A stretch of 64,000 nucleotides of DNA from Streptomyces sp. NBC_00234 (GTDB lineage Bacteria > Actinomycetota > Actinomycetes > Streptomycetales > Streptomycetaceae): assembly GCF_036195325.1 (NCBI RefSeq), contig NZ_CP108101.1, forward strand, positions 2,046,001-2,110,000, written 5' to 3'. The translations under genes were made by a program, and so were the position numbers. Each line of letters starts with the position of its first letter. Positions within the stretch are counted from its first letter, which is position 1. Below, one piece after another: positions 53,887 through 63,333 of the stretch. The notes under the pieces are model-generated. The model was not told the origin of the DNA and ran no database searches. It saw nothing but the letters and a program-made list of their open reading frames with translations.

Positions 53887-54267
53887 TTACTGGGCGAGAG
53901 GGAGGACGTCGGCGTCGAAGCAGGTGCGGTCGCCCGTGTGGCAGGCGGCGCCCGTCTGATCCACCCGGACGAGGACGGTGTCGGCGTCGCAGTCGAGCGC
54001 GACGGACTTGACCTGCTGGATGTGGCCGGAGGTGTCGCCCTTCACCCAGTACTCCTGGCGGCTGCGGGACCAGTAGGTGCAGCGGCCCGTGGTGAGGGTG
54101 CGGTGCAGGGCCTCGTCGTCCATCCAGCCGAGCATCAGTACCTCGCCCGTGTCGTACTGCTGGGCGATGGCCGGGACCAGTCCGTCGGCGCCGCGCTTGA
54201 GGCGGGCGGCGATGGCGGGGTCGAGGCTGCTGGCGGGTGTCGTGCCGGGCGTGGGCGTGCTGGTCAT
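53887..54267 (-). CDS. hisI: Phosphoribosyl-AMP cyclohydrolase
   Basis: The 126-residue enzyme opens the purine ring of phosphoribosyl-AMP in histidine synthesis. Motifs [40 protein letters not shown] (in two parts) and [23 protein letters not shown] hold the Zn2+ cysteines and Mg2+ aspartates. The monofunctional length lacks the HisE pyrophosphohydrolase domain. The ATG at 54267 is used; an ATG nine bases upstream is also possible. It is cotranscribed with trpE. Confidence 0.96.
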   Translation of the reverse strand: MTSTPTPGTTPASSLDPAIAARLKRGADGLVPAIAQQYDTGEVLMLGWMDDEALHRTLTTGRCTYWSRSRQEYWVKGDTSGHIQQVKSVALDCDADTVLVRVDQTGAACHTGDRTCFDADVLPLAQ

Positions 54268-54352
54268 GTGCCCCATTGTGCCGTGATGGGGACGGCCGTC
54301 CGGGCGTCCGTCCACTGGGCGGACCACCGGGCCCGGTCGTACCCTGGCAGAC

Positions 54353-54985
54353 ATGTCGACCCATGCGAAGCGTGAACGTCTACTGCTCGCCGACCTGTTG
54401 GAGGCGGCGGGCCCCGAGGCGATGACTCTGTGCGACGGCTGGAAGACCCGTGACCTGGCCGCCCATGTGGTGGTGCGGGAGCGCCGCCCGGACGCTGCGG
54501 GCGGAGTTCTGGTGGGTGCGCTCAAGAACCGGCTGGAACGGGTGCAGGCCGAATACGCGGCGAAGCCGTACGAGGAACTGATCCAGCTCATCCGAACGGG
54601 TCCCCCGCGGCTGTCCCCGTTCGGCATCAAGCAGGTGGACGAGGCGGCCAACACCGTCGAGTTCTATGTACACGCCGAGGACGTGCGCCGGGCCCAGCCG
54701 GACTGGTCGCCGCGCGAGCTGGACCCGGTCTTCGCCGATGTGCTGTGGTCGCGCATCGAGCGAACGGCCAGGATGCTGGGCCGCCGGTCCCCGGTCGGAC
54801 TGGTGCTGCGCCGCCCGGACGGCCAGACGGCGGTGGCCCACAAGGGGTCCCCGGTGGTGACGGTCACTGGGGAACCGGGCGAGCTGCTGATGTTCGTGTG
54901 CGGGCGTCAGGACACGGCGAAGGTGGGGCTGGAGGGCGACGAGGACATCGTGGCCAGGCTGCAGCTGTCGCAGCTCGGCATGTAG
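54353..54985 (+). CDS. TIGR03085-family metal-binding protein (DinB/mycothiol-S-transferase-like)
   Basis: The 210-residue protein matches the actinobacterial TIGR03085 family, related to mycothiol-dependent maleylpyruvate isomerases. The N-terminal helix [36 protein letters not shown] gives the first His ligand, and [14 protein letters not shown] the others. The C-terminal domain has [19 protein letters not shown]. It is divergent from hisI by about 85 bp and convergent with the MFS gene. A mycothiol-linked detoxification role is inferred from the fold only. Confidence 0.87.
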   Translation: MSTHAKRERLLLADLLEAAGPEAMTLCDGWKTRDLAAHVVVRERRPDAAGGVLVGALKNRLERVQAEYAAKPYEELIQLIRTGPPRLSPFGIKQVDEAANTVEFYVHAEDVRRAQPDWSPRELDPVFADVLWSRIERTARMLGRRSPVGLVLRRPDGQTAVAHKGSPVVTVTGEPGELLMFVCGRQDTAKVGLEGDEDIVARLQLSQLGM

Positions 54986-55017
54986 GGCGTACGGGCGGGC
55001 TCGCCGGGCTCCCGGTC

Positions 55018-56283
55018 TCAGTCCGGGAGTTCGGCGCGGCGCAGGACGGTGACGGCCAGGCCGGTGACGCCTCCCGCCGCGCAGAGCGCGGCGCTGGCCA
55101 CGAAGACGGGTCCGGTGCCCCAGGCGGCCACGGCCGCCCCCGTGACGGGGTAGCTGAGCGGCGAGACCGCGTTGGTGAAGAACGTCGAGACCGAGGTGAC
55201 CCTGCCCAGGTAGGCAGGCTCGGCGGCGGTCTGGATGAGAGCCGCGCACAGCGAGCCGGCCAGACCGGCGAAGAGGCCGACGAGGACTCCGGTGGCGGTT
55301 GCCATGGCAACCGACGGGGCGAAGGCGAGTGCGCCGATCGCGACCGATGCGATCACCACCATGAGGCATCCCACGAGTCCGGCGCGGGGCACCCTCCCCC
55401 GTACGGCGAGGAGCAGGGCAGCCGCTCCGGCGCCGGTCCCGAACCCGGCGACGATCCAGCCCATCCCCGACGCGCCCCAGCCACGCTGTTCGGCGAGCAG
55501 GATGAGCCCGAGGTTGAGGGGGCCGACGAAGCCGAGTTCACTGATGGCGACGACGAGCAGCAGCGCGCCGAGCAGCCGGTTGCGGCGGATGTGGCGCAGC
55601 CCGTCGGCCAGCTCCTGCCAGACCGTGGCGGGCGGCCGTGAGGCGGCGTCTTCGGGCTCGGGGCCGCTCTCTTCCTGCAGCGGGCGGATGCGTACGGCGA
55701 TGAGCAGCGGGAGCGAGAGCGCGAAGAGCACCCCGGCTGCCGCGAACCCGAGCCGGGGGCCACCGAGAGCGATAGCCGCGCCGCCGAGCGGGGCCCCGAC
55801 GACGTTGGCCGCACGGGCGGCGAGTCCGCGCAGGCCCTGGATGCGGGCCAGTTGCCCCGGGACACTGATCCTCGGCGGCAGAGCGCCGACAGCGGGCAGG
55901 AAGAGGGCGTCGACCGCGCCGAAGACGAGTGCGACGACGATCAGCATCCACAGTGCGGGCGAGGTGAAGAGCAGTGCGCCGGCGAGGCCGAGGACGACGA
56001 GGGAGCGGGCTGCGTCGCTGCCGATGACGAGGCGGCGGGGTCCGAACCGGTCGGCGAGCACTCCCCCGCCGAGCATCAGGACCGCCCTGGGTAAGGAACC
56101 GAGCGCGAGCACGAGTCCGGTCTGGGCGGCGCTTCCGGTACGGGTGGCGGCCCAGGCGAGCGCCATGAAGTAGACGCTGTCGCCGATCATCGAAGCGGTG
56201 TACGCGCCGAGCCAGCGCAGCACGTTGCCGTCGCGGTGGGCGGGGCGTTCGATGGTCCGGGCGGGCGCGATTATGCCGGTCAC
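55018..56283 (-). CDS. MFS transporter (EntS-like exporter)
   Basis: This 421-residue protein has about 12 membrane helices and the MFS_3/EntS pattern: RWLGAYTASMIGDSVYFMALAW at the first helix, GGVLADRFGPRRLVIGSD after the second and third, and RIQGLRGLAARAANVVGAPLGG in the middle. Such proteins usually export drugs or siderophores by proton antiport. The GTG at 56283 has GAGAGGA 6 bases upstream; the longer upstream frame is not supported. It follows the ArsR-type regulator by 25 bp and should be in its operon. Confidence 0.9.
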   Translation of the reverse strand: MTGIIAPARTIERPAHRDGNVLRWLGAYTASMIGDSVYFMALAWAATRTGSAAQTGLVLALGSLPRAVLMLGGGVLADRFGPRRLVIGSDAARSLVVLGLAGALLFTSPALWMLIVVALVFGAVDALFLPAVGALPPRISVPGQLARIQGLRGLAARAANVVGAPLGGAAIALGGPRLGFAAAGVLFALSLPLLIAVRIRPLQEESGPEPEDAASRPPATVWQELADGLRHIRRNRLLGALLLVVAISELGFVGPLNLGLILLAEQRGWGASGMGWIVAGFGTGAGAAALLLAVRGRVPRAGLVGCLMVVIASVAIGALAFAPSVAMATATGVLVGLFAGLAGSLCAALIQTAAEPAYLGRVTSVSTFFTNAVSPLSYPVTGAAVAAWGTGPVFVASAALCAAGGVTGLAVTVLRRAELPD

Positions 56284-56308
56284 GAGGTGTCCTCTCTCGG
56301 GTGCGGGC

Positions 56309-56896
56309 TCAGGTGCGGAACGGGAATCCGTACAGATGGAGAGCCACGTTCTCCCGGCCCTCCGCGTCGCCCTCCGCATCCCGGGAGCGGCCCAACTCCT
56401 CGTAACGGTCGATCACTTCCTGCATCTCGCGGGTGAGAGCGGCCAGCTCGTCGGCAGTGAGCCTGGTCAGGTATTCGGAGCTGGAGGCGGCGCTGCGCCA
56501 CTCCGGGGACCAACTCTGACGCGCGTCGAGGTAGCCGCGGTAGAGCTCGATGTGCTGATCGAACGCGAGCCGACCGACGGCGGCGTGGGTGGCGGCCTTC
56601 TCCGGCGCGTCGCTGAAGTCCTCGTCGTAGAACTTCAGCCCCTTCGACGCGGGCTGCCACCAGCGCTCGCGGCCGTCGTTCCCCTCCCCCTCGGCCGGCT
56701 CGATCAGACCGTGGTCCGCGAGCTTGCGCAGGTGGTAACTGACCAGCGAGACCGCCTCGTCGACCTGCTCGGCCAGTTGCGAGGCGGTCGCGCGGCGGGT
56801 GATGAACAGCGCGCGGTAGAGCTTCATCCGCAGCGGGTGCCCGAACGCCTTGAGCGTGTCGATGTCCGAGACACGGCGGGATTCCTTGCTTGCCAT
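56309..56896 (-). CDS. ArsR-type winged-helix regulator of the MFS gene
   Basis: The 195-residue protein has the winged helix-turn-helix FGHPLRMKLYRALFI, ATASQLAEQVDEAVSLVSYHL and GLIEPAEGEG, followed by a helical region of unknown ligand. No cysteine pair for arsenic or cadmium is in the recognition helix, so the signal is probably not a metal. The ATG at 56896 (MASKESRRVSD) is chosen; a TTG 36 bases upstream lies inside the repeat operator. Three 14-bp direct repeats begin 29 bp upstream. Confidence 0.88.
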   Translation of the reverse strand: MASKESRRVSDIDTLKAFGHPLRMKLYRALFITRRATASQLAEQVDEAVSLVSYHLRKLADHGLIEPAEGEGNDGRERWWQPASKGLKFYDEDFSDAPEKAATHAAVGRLAFDQHIELYRGYLDARQSWSPEWRSAASSSEYLTRLTADELAALTREMQEVIDRYEELGRSRDAEGDAEGRENVALHLYGFPFRT

Positions 56897-56924
56897 GCCC
56901 CCCAGCGTAGACAGGAAGGAAAAT

Positions 56925-56966
56925 TTGCACAATATTTATTGCGCAAGTTTTGTTGCGCGATGTTCG
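56925..56966. promoter_or_regulatory. Three tandem 14-bp repeats upstream of the ArsR-type gene
   Basis: TTGCACAATATTTA, TTGCGCAAGTTTTG and TTGCGCGATGTTCG follow each other without gap at 56925, 56939 and 56953. The TTGCGCAA core is itself palindromic, so each unit could bind a dimer. The block fills the space between the symporter stop and the regulator start and is much richer in A and T than its surroundings. Confidence 0.7.
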
Positions 56967-56969
56967 GCG

Positions 56970-58544
56970 TCAGCGCGCCGCCGCCTCCCAGCGGTGCCGC
57001 GGGGCGACCGGATCGGGTCTCCGTGAGCCCAGCAGCCCGAGCAGGAACCCGGCGGGGATCGTGAGCAGTCCCGGAGTCTGGAGCGGGAACCAGTGGAAGT
57101 CCCGGTCCGGGAAGAGGGCGACGGGGGTCCCGGAGACGGCGGGTGACAGCGTCATCAGGACGAGGATCAGCGGCAGCGTCCCGTAGACGATCCAGCGCAC
57201 GCCGCGGGCGGTGAATCCCGGCCGGAAGAGGGCGTACAGCAGTACGGGCGGCAGGATCGAGGCCGCTGCGGCGAAGGAGAGCGACAGCAGCACCTGCGGG
57301 TTGCGGTCCTGGGTGTACGCGGACACCAGGACGCCGAGTGCGCCGATCGCGACGACGGTCCAGCGGGCCCCTCGGATCTCCCTGCGGGACGCCTTCCCGG
57401 CGCCCTGCGCACCGGACCGCACCGCGAAGTCACGGGCGAGGGACGAGGCGGCGGCCAGGGTGATGCCGGCGACGGCGGCGAGCGTGGTGGCGAAGGCGGC
57501 ACAGGCGACGAGGGCGAACAGCGGGCTGTGCCGGGGCCCTTCGGCGCCCGGGTCGAGTGCGCCGGTGACGAGCAGCAGGGAGGTGTTGCCGGCCGGGTCG
57601 GCGGCGCGCAGGACGCCCTGGCCGAGCAGGGCCGAGGCGCCGAGCCCGACGACGACGATCCCTGCGCACAGGAGGGCGACCGGGCCCACGGACCAGACGG
57701 CGGCACGGCGCGCGGTGTAGGCGTCGCGCAGGGGATACAGCCGCATCATGATGTGCGGCATGCAGGCGGCGCCGAGGACGAGCGTGCACTGGAAGCCGAT
57801 GAGATCGAGGCTGCCGGCGAGCCCGTGGCCGAACTGGAGCCCCGGGCGGGCGTACGCGCCGCCCTGTTCGCTGCCGTTCCGTGCGGCCTCGAAGAGGGCG
57901 AACGGGGACCAGCCGTACCGGGCGAGGACGAGCCCGGCGAGGAGGGTGACGGCGGCCAGGACGACGCCCACCTTCAGGATCTGGATGTAGCCGGTGCCGC
58001 GCATGCCGCCGAACGCCGAGTAGCAGATCATCAGGGCGCCGCTGGCGACGGTGCAGCCGGTGAGCGCGCCGTCGGGCAGCCCGAACATCGCGGTCATGAC
58101 GTGCCCGGCCGTGGTGAGCTGCACGAGCAGGAGCGGCACGAGGACGACGAGGGTGGTGACGCCCAGGGCCCGGCGCACGGAGCGGTCCCCGAGCCGGTCG
58201 GCGAGGAAGTCGCCGAGGGTGAACACGCCTTTGCGGCGCATCCGTTCGGCGAGTACCCGCATGACGAGGACCAGGGAGGCGACGGTGGCGAGGGCGAACA
58301 GCACTCCGTCGAATCCGGCGAGCGCGACGGAGCCGGTCGTGGAGAGCAGGGTGGCGGCGGAGATGTAGTCCCCGGCGATGGCGAGCCCGCCGCCCACGGG
58401 GCCGAGGGCCGCGCCGCCGCCCGCGTAGAAGTGCTCCGGATCGTCCTGGTCGGCGGCGGCCAGTCCGCACAGGAGCAGGGAGACGGCGACGAATCCGAGA
58501 AAGATGACCACGGCGAGGGACCGGGCGTCGTACGCACCGCTCAT
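56970..58544 (-). CDS. Sodium/solute symporter (SSS family, acetate-permease-like)
   Basis: This 524-residue permease has about 13 membrane helices. The SSS family is recognisable from YAGGGAALGPVGGGLAIAGDY near residue 42, ISAATLLSTTGSVALAGFDG, ADRLGDRSVRRALG and GYIQILKVGVVLAAVTLLAG. The pattern is closest to cation/acetate or monocarboxylate symporters, but the DUF485 partner often found with those is absent. The ATG at 58544 follows GGAGG at 7 bases. Downstream of a PucR regulator on the same strand, with 247 bp between. Confidence 0.88.
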   Translation of the reverse strand: MSGAYDARSLAVVIFLGFVAVSLLLCGLAAADQDDPEHFYAGGGAALGPVGGGLAIAGDYISAATLLSTTGSVALAGFDGVLFALATVASLVLVMRVLAERMRRKGVFTLGDFLADRLGDRSVRRALGVTTLVVLVPLLLVQLTTAGHVMTAMFGLPDGALTGCTVASGALMICYSAFGGMRGTGYIQILKVGVVLAAVTLLAGLVLARYGWSPFALFEAARNGSEQGGAYARPGLQFGHGLAGSLDLIGFQCTLVLGAACMPHIMMRLYPLRDAYTARRAAVWSVGPVALLCAGIVVVGLGASALLGQGVLRAADPAGNTSLLLVTGALDPGAEGPRHSPLFALVACAAFATTLAAVAGITLAAASSLARDFAVRSGAQGAGKASRREIRGARWTVVAIGALGVLVSAYTQDRNPQVLLSLSFAAAASILPPVLLYALFRPGFTARGVRWIVYGTLPLILVLMTLSPAVSGTPVALFPDRDFHWFPLQTPGLLTIPAGFLLGLLGSRRPDPVAPRHRWEAAAR

Positions 58545-58755
58545 CGGTGGGCCTCCGGCGCCGGAGGTGCTGGTGTGGATGAAGACATAGCCGTTACGGC
58601 ACCAGCCGGCCCGCACGGGGTACAGCGGCCGACGCCGGGCGGGGGCGCGGGGACAGGATGCCGGGGGGAGGTCTGTGCGCGGGCACATGCGGGTGGCGGT
58701 ACGGCGGTCGGGGCGCCCGCGGGCGGCGGGGCAAGCCCGGTTGGCGGTCGAGTAC

Positions 58756-58795
58756 CTGAGGGGGCCGGGGGCGGAGCTCCGCCCCCGGCCCTCAG
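58756..58795 (-). terminator. Terminator overlapping the end of the PucR gene
   Basis: A 19-bp GC-rich stem (left arm 58756-58776 with two unpaired G, right arm 58777-58795) includes the TGA stop at 58792-58794. It ends the PucR transcript before the symporter gene. The remainder of 58545-58755 shows no gene. Confidence 0.75.
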
Positions 58796-60129
58796 GCTCC
58801 GAGCAGGCGGCGGGCCGCCAGGGCCAGGGACACTTCCACCGCGTCGGACGGGCGGGTCAGGCACCGGCCCGTCAGCTGCTCGAAGCGCCGCAGCCGGTTG
58901 AGCACCGTGTTGCGGTGGCAGTACAGCCGCGCCCCCGCACGCTGCGCCGACCCGTCGGAGTCCAGCCAGGCGGTGAGCGTCTCGATCAGTACGTCGCGGT
59001 CCGCCGGGTCGAGGCGGTCGAGCGGCCCCAGCACCCGGTCGGCGAGCGCCCTGCCGAGGCCCGGGGACGAGACGACGAGCGCGGTCGGCAGATGCTCGTC
59101 GAGCAGGACGACACCGCCCGACGAGGGGCAGGCCCGCAGGGCGGTCTCGGCGAGCCGGCGGGCGTCACCGAGGGCGGCGAGACCGCCGACCACGGAGCTG
59201 ATGCCGATACGGGTGCCCGGCGCCGCGGTCAACTCCGCCGCGATCGAGGCGAGTTCCTCCTCGCCGGCCGGGGCCGCGCCCTCGACCTCCGGCTGGCCGT
59301 GGTCGCCGGCCTCCGGGGCGGCGGGCCCCGGAGCCAGCGCCAGGATCGCGAACTCCGCTTCCTGGCCCGGGTGCCAGAGCACGTCCGTGCCGGCGGGCAG
59401 CCCCACGGGCTGCTCGCCCGCGCCGTGCGGGGCGCGGCGTGCGGCAGCGACGGCGAGCACCGCGTACCGGCCGTCCACCGGCATCCCCAGCATCGCCGCT
59501 GCGTCCGCCAGATCCGCGATCCGGGCCGTGCCGTCGAGCAGCGCGGCCGTCATCAGGCGCTGCTGGTTCTCGCGCCGCCAGACCAGACGGCGTTCGGCCT
59601 GCCGGTAGGCGTCCGCCACCACACCGCAGTGTTCGTCGACGAAGTTCCAGACGTCGGCCGCGACATGGACGAGCAGCCGGATGTCCTCGGGATTGCGGCG
59701 GGCGGTCTCGTCGACGAGGTCCTGCCAGACCATCGCACCGCCCATCCGGAAGGCGTGCAGCACCGCGTCGAGCGGCACGCCCTGCTTGGCGCGGGCCTCG
59801 CCGATCCACCGGGAGGTCCGGTGGGCGGCCTCCCGGAACTCGCGGGGCTGGATCAGGGAGCCGACGTTGTGCCGCAGCGAGTGGTGCACCTCCTGCCACA
59901 CCTCGGCCGGTTCGTTCTCGATGGCCGTGCGGTACGCCGGTTCCTGTTCCCGCAGCGCCTCGACGAGCCGGTCCGTGAGCTCCGGGAGCCCGGCGATCAG
60001 CACCCGGGCGGCCCGGTGCAGTGCGGCGATGGCCTCGCGGTCGGCCAGCGAACGGAAGCGGTGCGGCAACGGCGCTACGGGGGGCGGTCCGTGCAGCGCC
60101 CTGATCCGTGAACGTACGACCTGTGGCAT
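58792..60129 (-). CDS. PucR-family transcriptional regulator
   Basis: The 445-residue regulator has an N-terminal helical sensor domain with RMGGAMVWQDLVDETARR and a central GGDEF-like domain. The C-terminus is the PucR helix-turn-helix YCHRNTVLNRLRRFEQLTG, followed by VEVSLALAARRLLG. PucR proteins often control uptake and use of purines, amino acids or other carbon sources; the downstream sodium symporter is the natural target. The ATG at 60129 has GGAGG at 5 bases, so the frame extending upstream is not used. Confidence 0.9.
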   Translation of the reverse strand: MPQVVRSRIRALHGPPPVAPLPHRFRSLADREAIAALHRAARVLIAGLPELTDRLVEALREQEPAYRTAIENEPAEVWQEVHHSLRHNVGSLIQPREFREAAHRTSRWIGEARAKQGVPLDAVLHAFRMGGAMVWQDLVDETARRNPEDIRLLVHVAADVWNFVDEHCGVVADAYRQAERRLVWRRENQQRLMTAALLDGTARIADLADAAAMLGMPVDGRYAVLAVAAARRAPHGAGEQPVGLPAGTDVLWHPGQEAEFAILALAPGPAAPEAGDHGQPEVEGAAPAGEEELASIAAELTAAPGTRIGISSVVGGLAALGDARRLAETALRACPSSGGVVLLDEHLPTALVVSSPGLGRALADRVLGPLDRLDPADRDVLIETLTAWLDSDGSAQRAGARLYCHRNTVLNRLRRFEQLTGRCLTRPSDAVEVSLALAARRLLGA

Positions 60130-60338
60130 GGCGGCCTCCACCGGGAATCGGCCGGCTCGTGGACAGACCGGCTCCGGTGCACCCGGCCCGGCCTTGGGCA
60201 CGAGCACACCGAATGATCCTGACGCCCGCAGAATGGCATACCGCCCAGTCGGTACCTAGGGGTCTGCGGAGTTCTTATCATCACGGTCCTGCAACCTCCC
60301 GGACACATGCGCGTGCCGGGGACCCGACTTCGCCCCGG

Positions 60339-63146
60339 CTATGCGCGGCCCAGCAGCCTCGCGAGCTCGGTGCGGGACCTGACGCCCAGGGCGGCGAAGA
60401 CGTTGCGCAGATGGTGGTCGACCGTGCGGGGGCTCACCGAGAGACGTACCGCCACCTCCCGGTTCGTGGCCCCCTCCGAGACGTACCGGGCGATCCGCTG
60501 CTGCTGCGGGGTGAGCCCGGCCAGCGGCTCGGGGCCGGTCGCCTCCGGTACGTCCACCGCCTCCCCGGCCGCACGGAGTTCTCCGGCGGCACGGTCCGCC
60601 CAGGCGCGGGCCGAGCACCGTTCGAACGCGACCAGGGCGTCGCGCAGGGGGCCCCGGGCCGCACGGGTCTGCCGGCGGCGCCGCAGCCACTGGCCGTGGA
60701 GGAGCTGGGTACGGGCGCGTTCGAAGTCGCCGCCCGCCCGGTCGTGGTGGGCCATCGCCTCCTCGTAACGGGCGGCGGCCTCCTCCGGGGGCGCCAGCAG
60801 GGCGCGGCAGCGGGCGAGCTGGGCGGGGGCCTGCGGGTCGGTGGTGCGCTCGGTCCAGAGCGCGAACTCCTCGACGGCCGCGGCGAGGGCGTCCGGCGAT
60901 TCGTCCGCACGGCCCGAGAGCACCGCCGCCTCGACGTAGCACGGCACGGCCAGCATCCGGGTGGCGAAGTGGCCGGTCCGGGGCCCCGGGCCGACCAGGG
61001 GAGCGAGCCGGGCCGCCGCTTCGCCCGGCCGCCCGGCGGCCAGGTCGGCGCGGGCGACGGCCCACGTCGCGAGGGTCGCCGCCTGGACCAGGCCGTGGGG
61101 CCCGGCGCCGGCCAGCGCGGCGTCGCAGTGGGCGGCGCACGCCTCGGCGGGGCCCTCCACCGAGGCGGCGAGGGCCAGTACGGCGTGCAGATGCGCGGAG
61201 GCGTTGGGCTGCCCGGTGCGGCGGGCGGCGTGCAGGCCCTCCAGGGCGTGCGCCCGGGCCCTGGCGTGGCGGCCGGACCGCAGTTCCGCGTAGGCGAGGT
61301 GTTCCAGTGCCTGCGGCAGCAGTGCCTCGGGCCCGCGCGTGCGGACGGCGGCGAGGGTGCGGGCACCGGCCCGGCACGCCTCCTCGACCTCGCCCAGCAC
61401 CAGGGCCGAGACCCCGGCCCGCAGGAGGGCGGCCGGGTCCTCGGTGGCTTCGGCGGCGTCGAGGCAGACCTGGAGGAGGGCGTGGCCCTCGGCGGTACGT
61501 CCGCCGAGCACGGCGCACATCCCGGCACGGTAGTGCGCCACGGCCCGGTCGGGCGGGGCGTCGGGAATCCTGTTCATGGCGTCCAGGTAGGCGGCGGCGT
61601 CCCCCATCGCCCAGGCCGCTTCGGCGGCGCCGAGCAGGGCGTCGAGGGTGCGGCGCGGGTCGTGCGCGGCGAGCAGCGCGGCCGAGGCGATGAGGGCTTC
61701 GCGGGCGTCGGCGGCCGGCCCGTCGCGCAGGGCGAGCATCCCGCGTACGTAGGCGGCGAGGCTGCCGGCGGGAAGGGTGCCGCTCCCGCGGGCCGCGCCG
61801 TACGGGGAGGGGCGGCCGGCCGCCGCGCCCGCGTCGGTGCGGGCCAGCAAGGCGCGGGCGCGGGCCGAGTCGCCCGCGAGCCGGGCGTGTTCGGCCGCGG
61901 CGGCGAACCGTGCGGCGCGCAGTGTCTCGTCGGTGGAGAGTGTGGCGGCCCGGGCGAGTGCGGCGGACCGTTCGGCGTGCGGGCGGGGCGCGACGGCCGC
62001 CGCGGCGAGTTGTCCGGCGAGTGCCGCGTCGGGGCCGGGCGCGGCGCAGGCCCGCTGGACGAGCGGGGCCAGCGGTGACGCACAGGGGCCGGCCAGCAGG
62101 GTGGCAAGCAGTTCGTGCACGGCACGGCGTCCGGCCGGCGGTGCGCGGTGCAGGACGGCCCGGCGCAGCAGGGGGTGACTGAAGTGCAGGCGGCTGCCCG
62201 TCCGTTGGAGGACGCCGGCGATCCCGGCGGGGCCCAGCAGAACGTGGTCGAGGAAGCCGGTGGCGAGTCCGGCCCCGGCGCCCGCCCGCATCAGCAGCGC
62301 GGCGTCCGCCCCCGCGCCTTCGGGTTCGTGTTCCTCCGCCGCCGCGGCCAGCAGGAGGAGGGTCCGGGTGTCGGGTGCGAGGGCGTCGAGGTGGGCCGCG
62401 TGGGCGTCGAGGACGCCTTCGCCACCGGGCAGCGGATAGGGCAGCGCGGTGCGCCCGGCCAGCTGGTCGGGGGTGAGGCGGCCGGCGAGTCCGGCGAGCA
62501 GGCGCGGGTTGCCCGCCGCTTCCCGCAGCAGTTCGCTCCGTACGACCGGGTCGACGCCTCCGGCCCCGTCGGTGAGCCGGTCGAGCAGCGCCGCCGCGGC
62601 GTCGTCGTCGAGCGGGCCGAGCCGGAGTGCCGGCAGCCCGGCGAAACTGGCCTCGTCCTCGGCACCGATGACGACGGCGACCCGGCTGCCCGCACCGAGC
62701 CTGCGGGCCGCGAAGCCGAGCGCGGCACGCGAGTCGGGGTCCCAGGCGTGCGCGTCGTCGACGCAGACCAGCAGCGGCCGTTGGGCGCCGAGGCCCCTCA
62801 GGAGGGCGAGCAGGCTCCCCGGGGTGATGCCCGAACGCAGCACCTGGTCGGCCTGGGCGGGAAGGACACCGGGGGCCGAGCAGAGCAGGGCGTGCAGTCC
62901 GCTGTAGGGCAGCCGTTGCTCGACGGGCTCCCCCGTCGCGTACAGCACCGGTCCCTGCTCGCGTGCGCGGTGGGTCTCGGCCGTCCGCCGCAGCAGCGAG
63001 GTACGGCCGAGGCCGGGCGGTGCGGTCAGTACGAGCGCACCGCCGTCACCCGCCCGAAGTCTGCCCAACAGGCTTTCCAGAATGGCGAGTTCACCGCTGC
63101 GGCCGTACAGCCGGAGCGGACTGTGCACGGTCGTGGATGAGGTCAC
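60339..63146 (-). CDS. Large LuxR-family ATP-binding regulator (LAL type)
   Basis: The 935-residue protein has an N-terminal STAND-type ATPase (LVLTAPPGLGRTSLLRRTAE, then LLVCVDDAHAWD), a long TPR-like helical middle, and a C-terminal LuxR helix-turn-helix (LTPQQQRIARYVSEGATNRE, then VSPRTVDHHLRNVFAALGV). The P-loop reads GLGRTS, with Arg replacing the usual Lys. LAL proteins activate secondary metabolism, sugar or cholesterol-oxidase genes. The start is GTG at 63146 (VTSSTTVHSPLRLYGRSGEL). Its target may be the adjacent lipase, but this is only proximity. Region 60130-60338 between it and PucR has no gene. Confidence 0.9.
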   Translation of the reverse strand: MTSSTTVHSPLRLYGRSGELAILESLLGRLRAGDGGALVLTAPPGLGRTSLLRRTAETHRAREQGPVLYATGEPVEQRLPYSGLHALLCSAPGVLPAQADQVLRSGITPGSLLALLRGLGAQRPLLVCVDDAHAWDPDSRAALGFAARRLGAGSRVAVVIGAEDEASFAGLPALRLGPLDDDAAAALLDRLTDGAGGVDPVVRSELLREAAGNPRLLAGLAGRLTPDQLAGRTALPYPLPGGEGVLDAHAAHLDALAPDTRTLLLLAAAAEEHEPEGAGADAALLMRAGAGAGLATGFLDHVLLGPAGIAGVLQRTGSRLHFSHPLLRRAVLHRAPPAGRRAVHELLATLLAGPCASPLAPLVQRACAAPGPDAALAGQLAAAAVAPRPHAERSAALARAATLSTDETLRAARFAAAAEHARLAGDSARARALLARTDAGAAAGRPSPYGAARGSGTLPAGSLAAYVRGMLALRDGPAADAREALIASAALLAAHDPRRTLDALLGAAEAAWAMGDAAAYLDAMNRIPDAPPDRAVAHYRAGMCAVLGGRTAEGHALLQVCLDAAEATEDPAALLRAGVSALVLGEVEEACRAGARTLAAVRTRGPEALLPQALEHLAYAELRSGRHARARAHALEGLHAARRTGQPNASAHLHAVLALAASVEGPAEACAAHCDAALAGAGPHGLVQAATLATWAVARADLAAGRPGEAAARLAPLVGPGPRTGHFATRMLAVPCYVEAAVLSGRADESPDALAAAVEEFALWTERTTDPQAPAQLARCRALLAPPEEAAARYEEAMAHHDRAGGDFERARTQLLHGQWLRRRRQTRAARGPLRDALVAFERCSARAWADRAAGELRAAGEAVDVPEATGPEPLAGLTPQQQRIARYVSEGATNREVAVRLSVSPRTVDHHLRNVFAALGVRSRTELARLLGRA

Positions 63147-63237
63147 GCCGTCACGTTACTTCCGCGTAAACAACCTCGGAAGGTGCGCATCCGGATGCTC
63201 CGCCGGGACGGCCGCGTGCGGGGCACGCTCCCAACCG

Positions 63238-63279
63238 GATGCGGCGGGCGCTGTGCCACCGCACAGCGCCCGCCGCATC
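63238..63279. terminator. Perfect 19-bp stem hairpin
   Basis: 63238-63256 pairs exactly with 63261-63279 around the loop CACC. It lies downstream of the lipase and upstream of the LuxR-type gene, both read from the minus strand. Confidence 0.85.
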
Positions 63280-63289
63280 AGGCATACGA

Positions 63290-63323
63290 ACGGGCCGGAC
63301 CGGGGGGCACCGGTCCGGCCCGT
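63290..63323. terminator. Perfect 14-bp stem hairpin after the lipase
   Basis: ACGGGCCGGACCGG at 63290-63303 pairs with 63310-63323 around a six-base loop, 11 bp past the lipase stop. It stands in tandem with the hairpin at 63238-63279. Confidence 0.85.
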
Positions 63324-63333
63324 CTCCCGTCCG

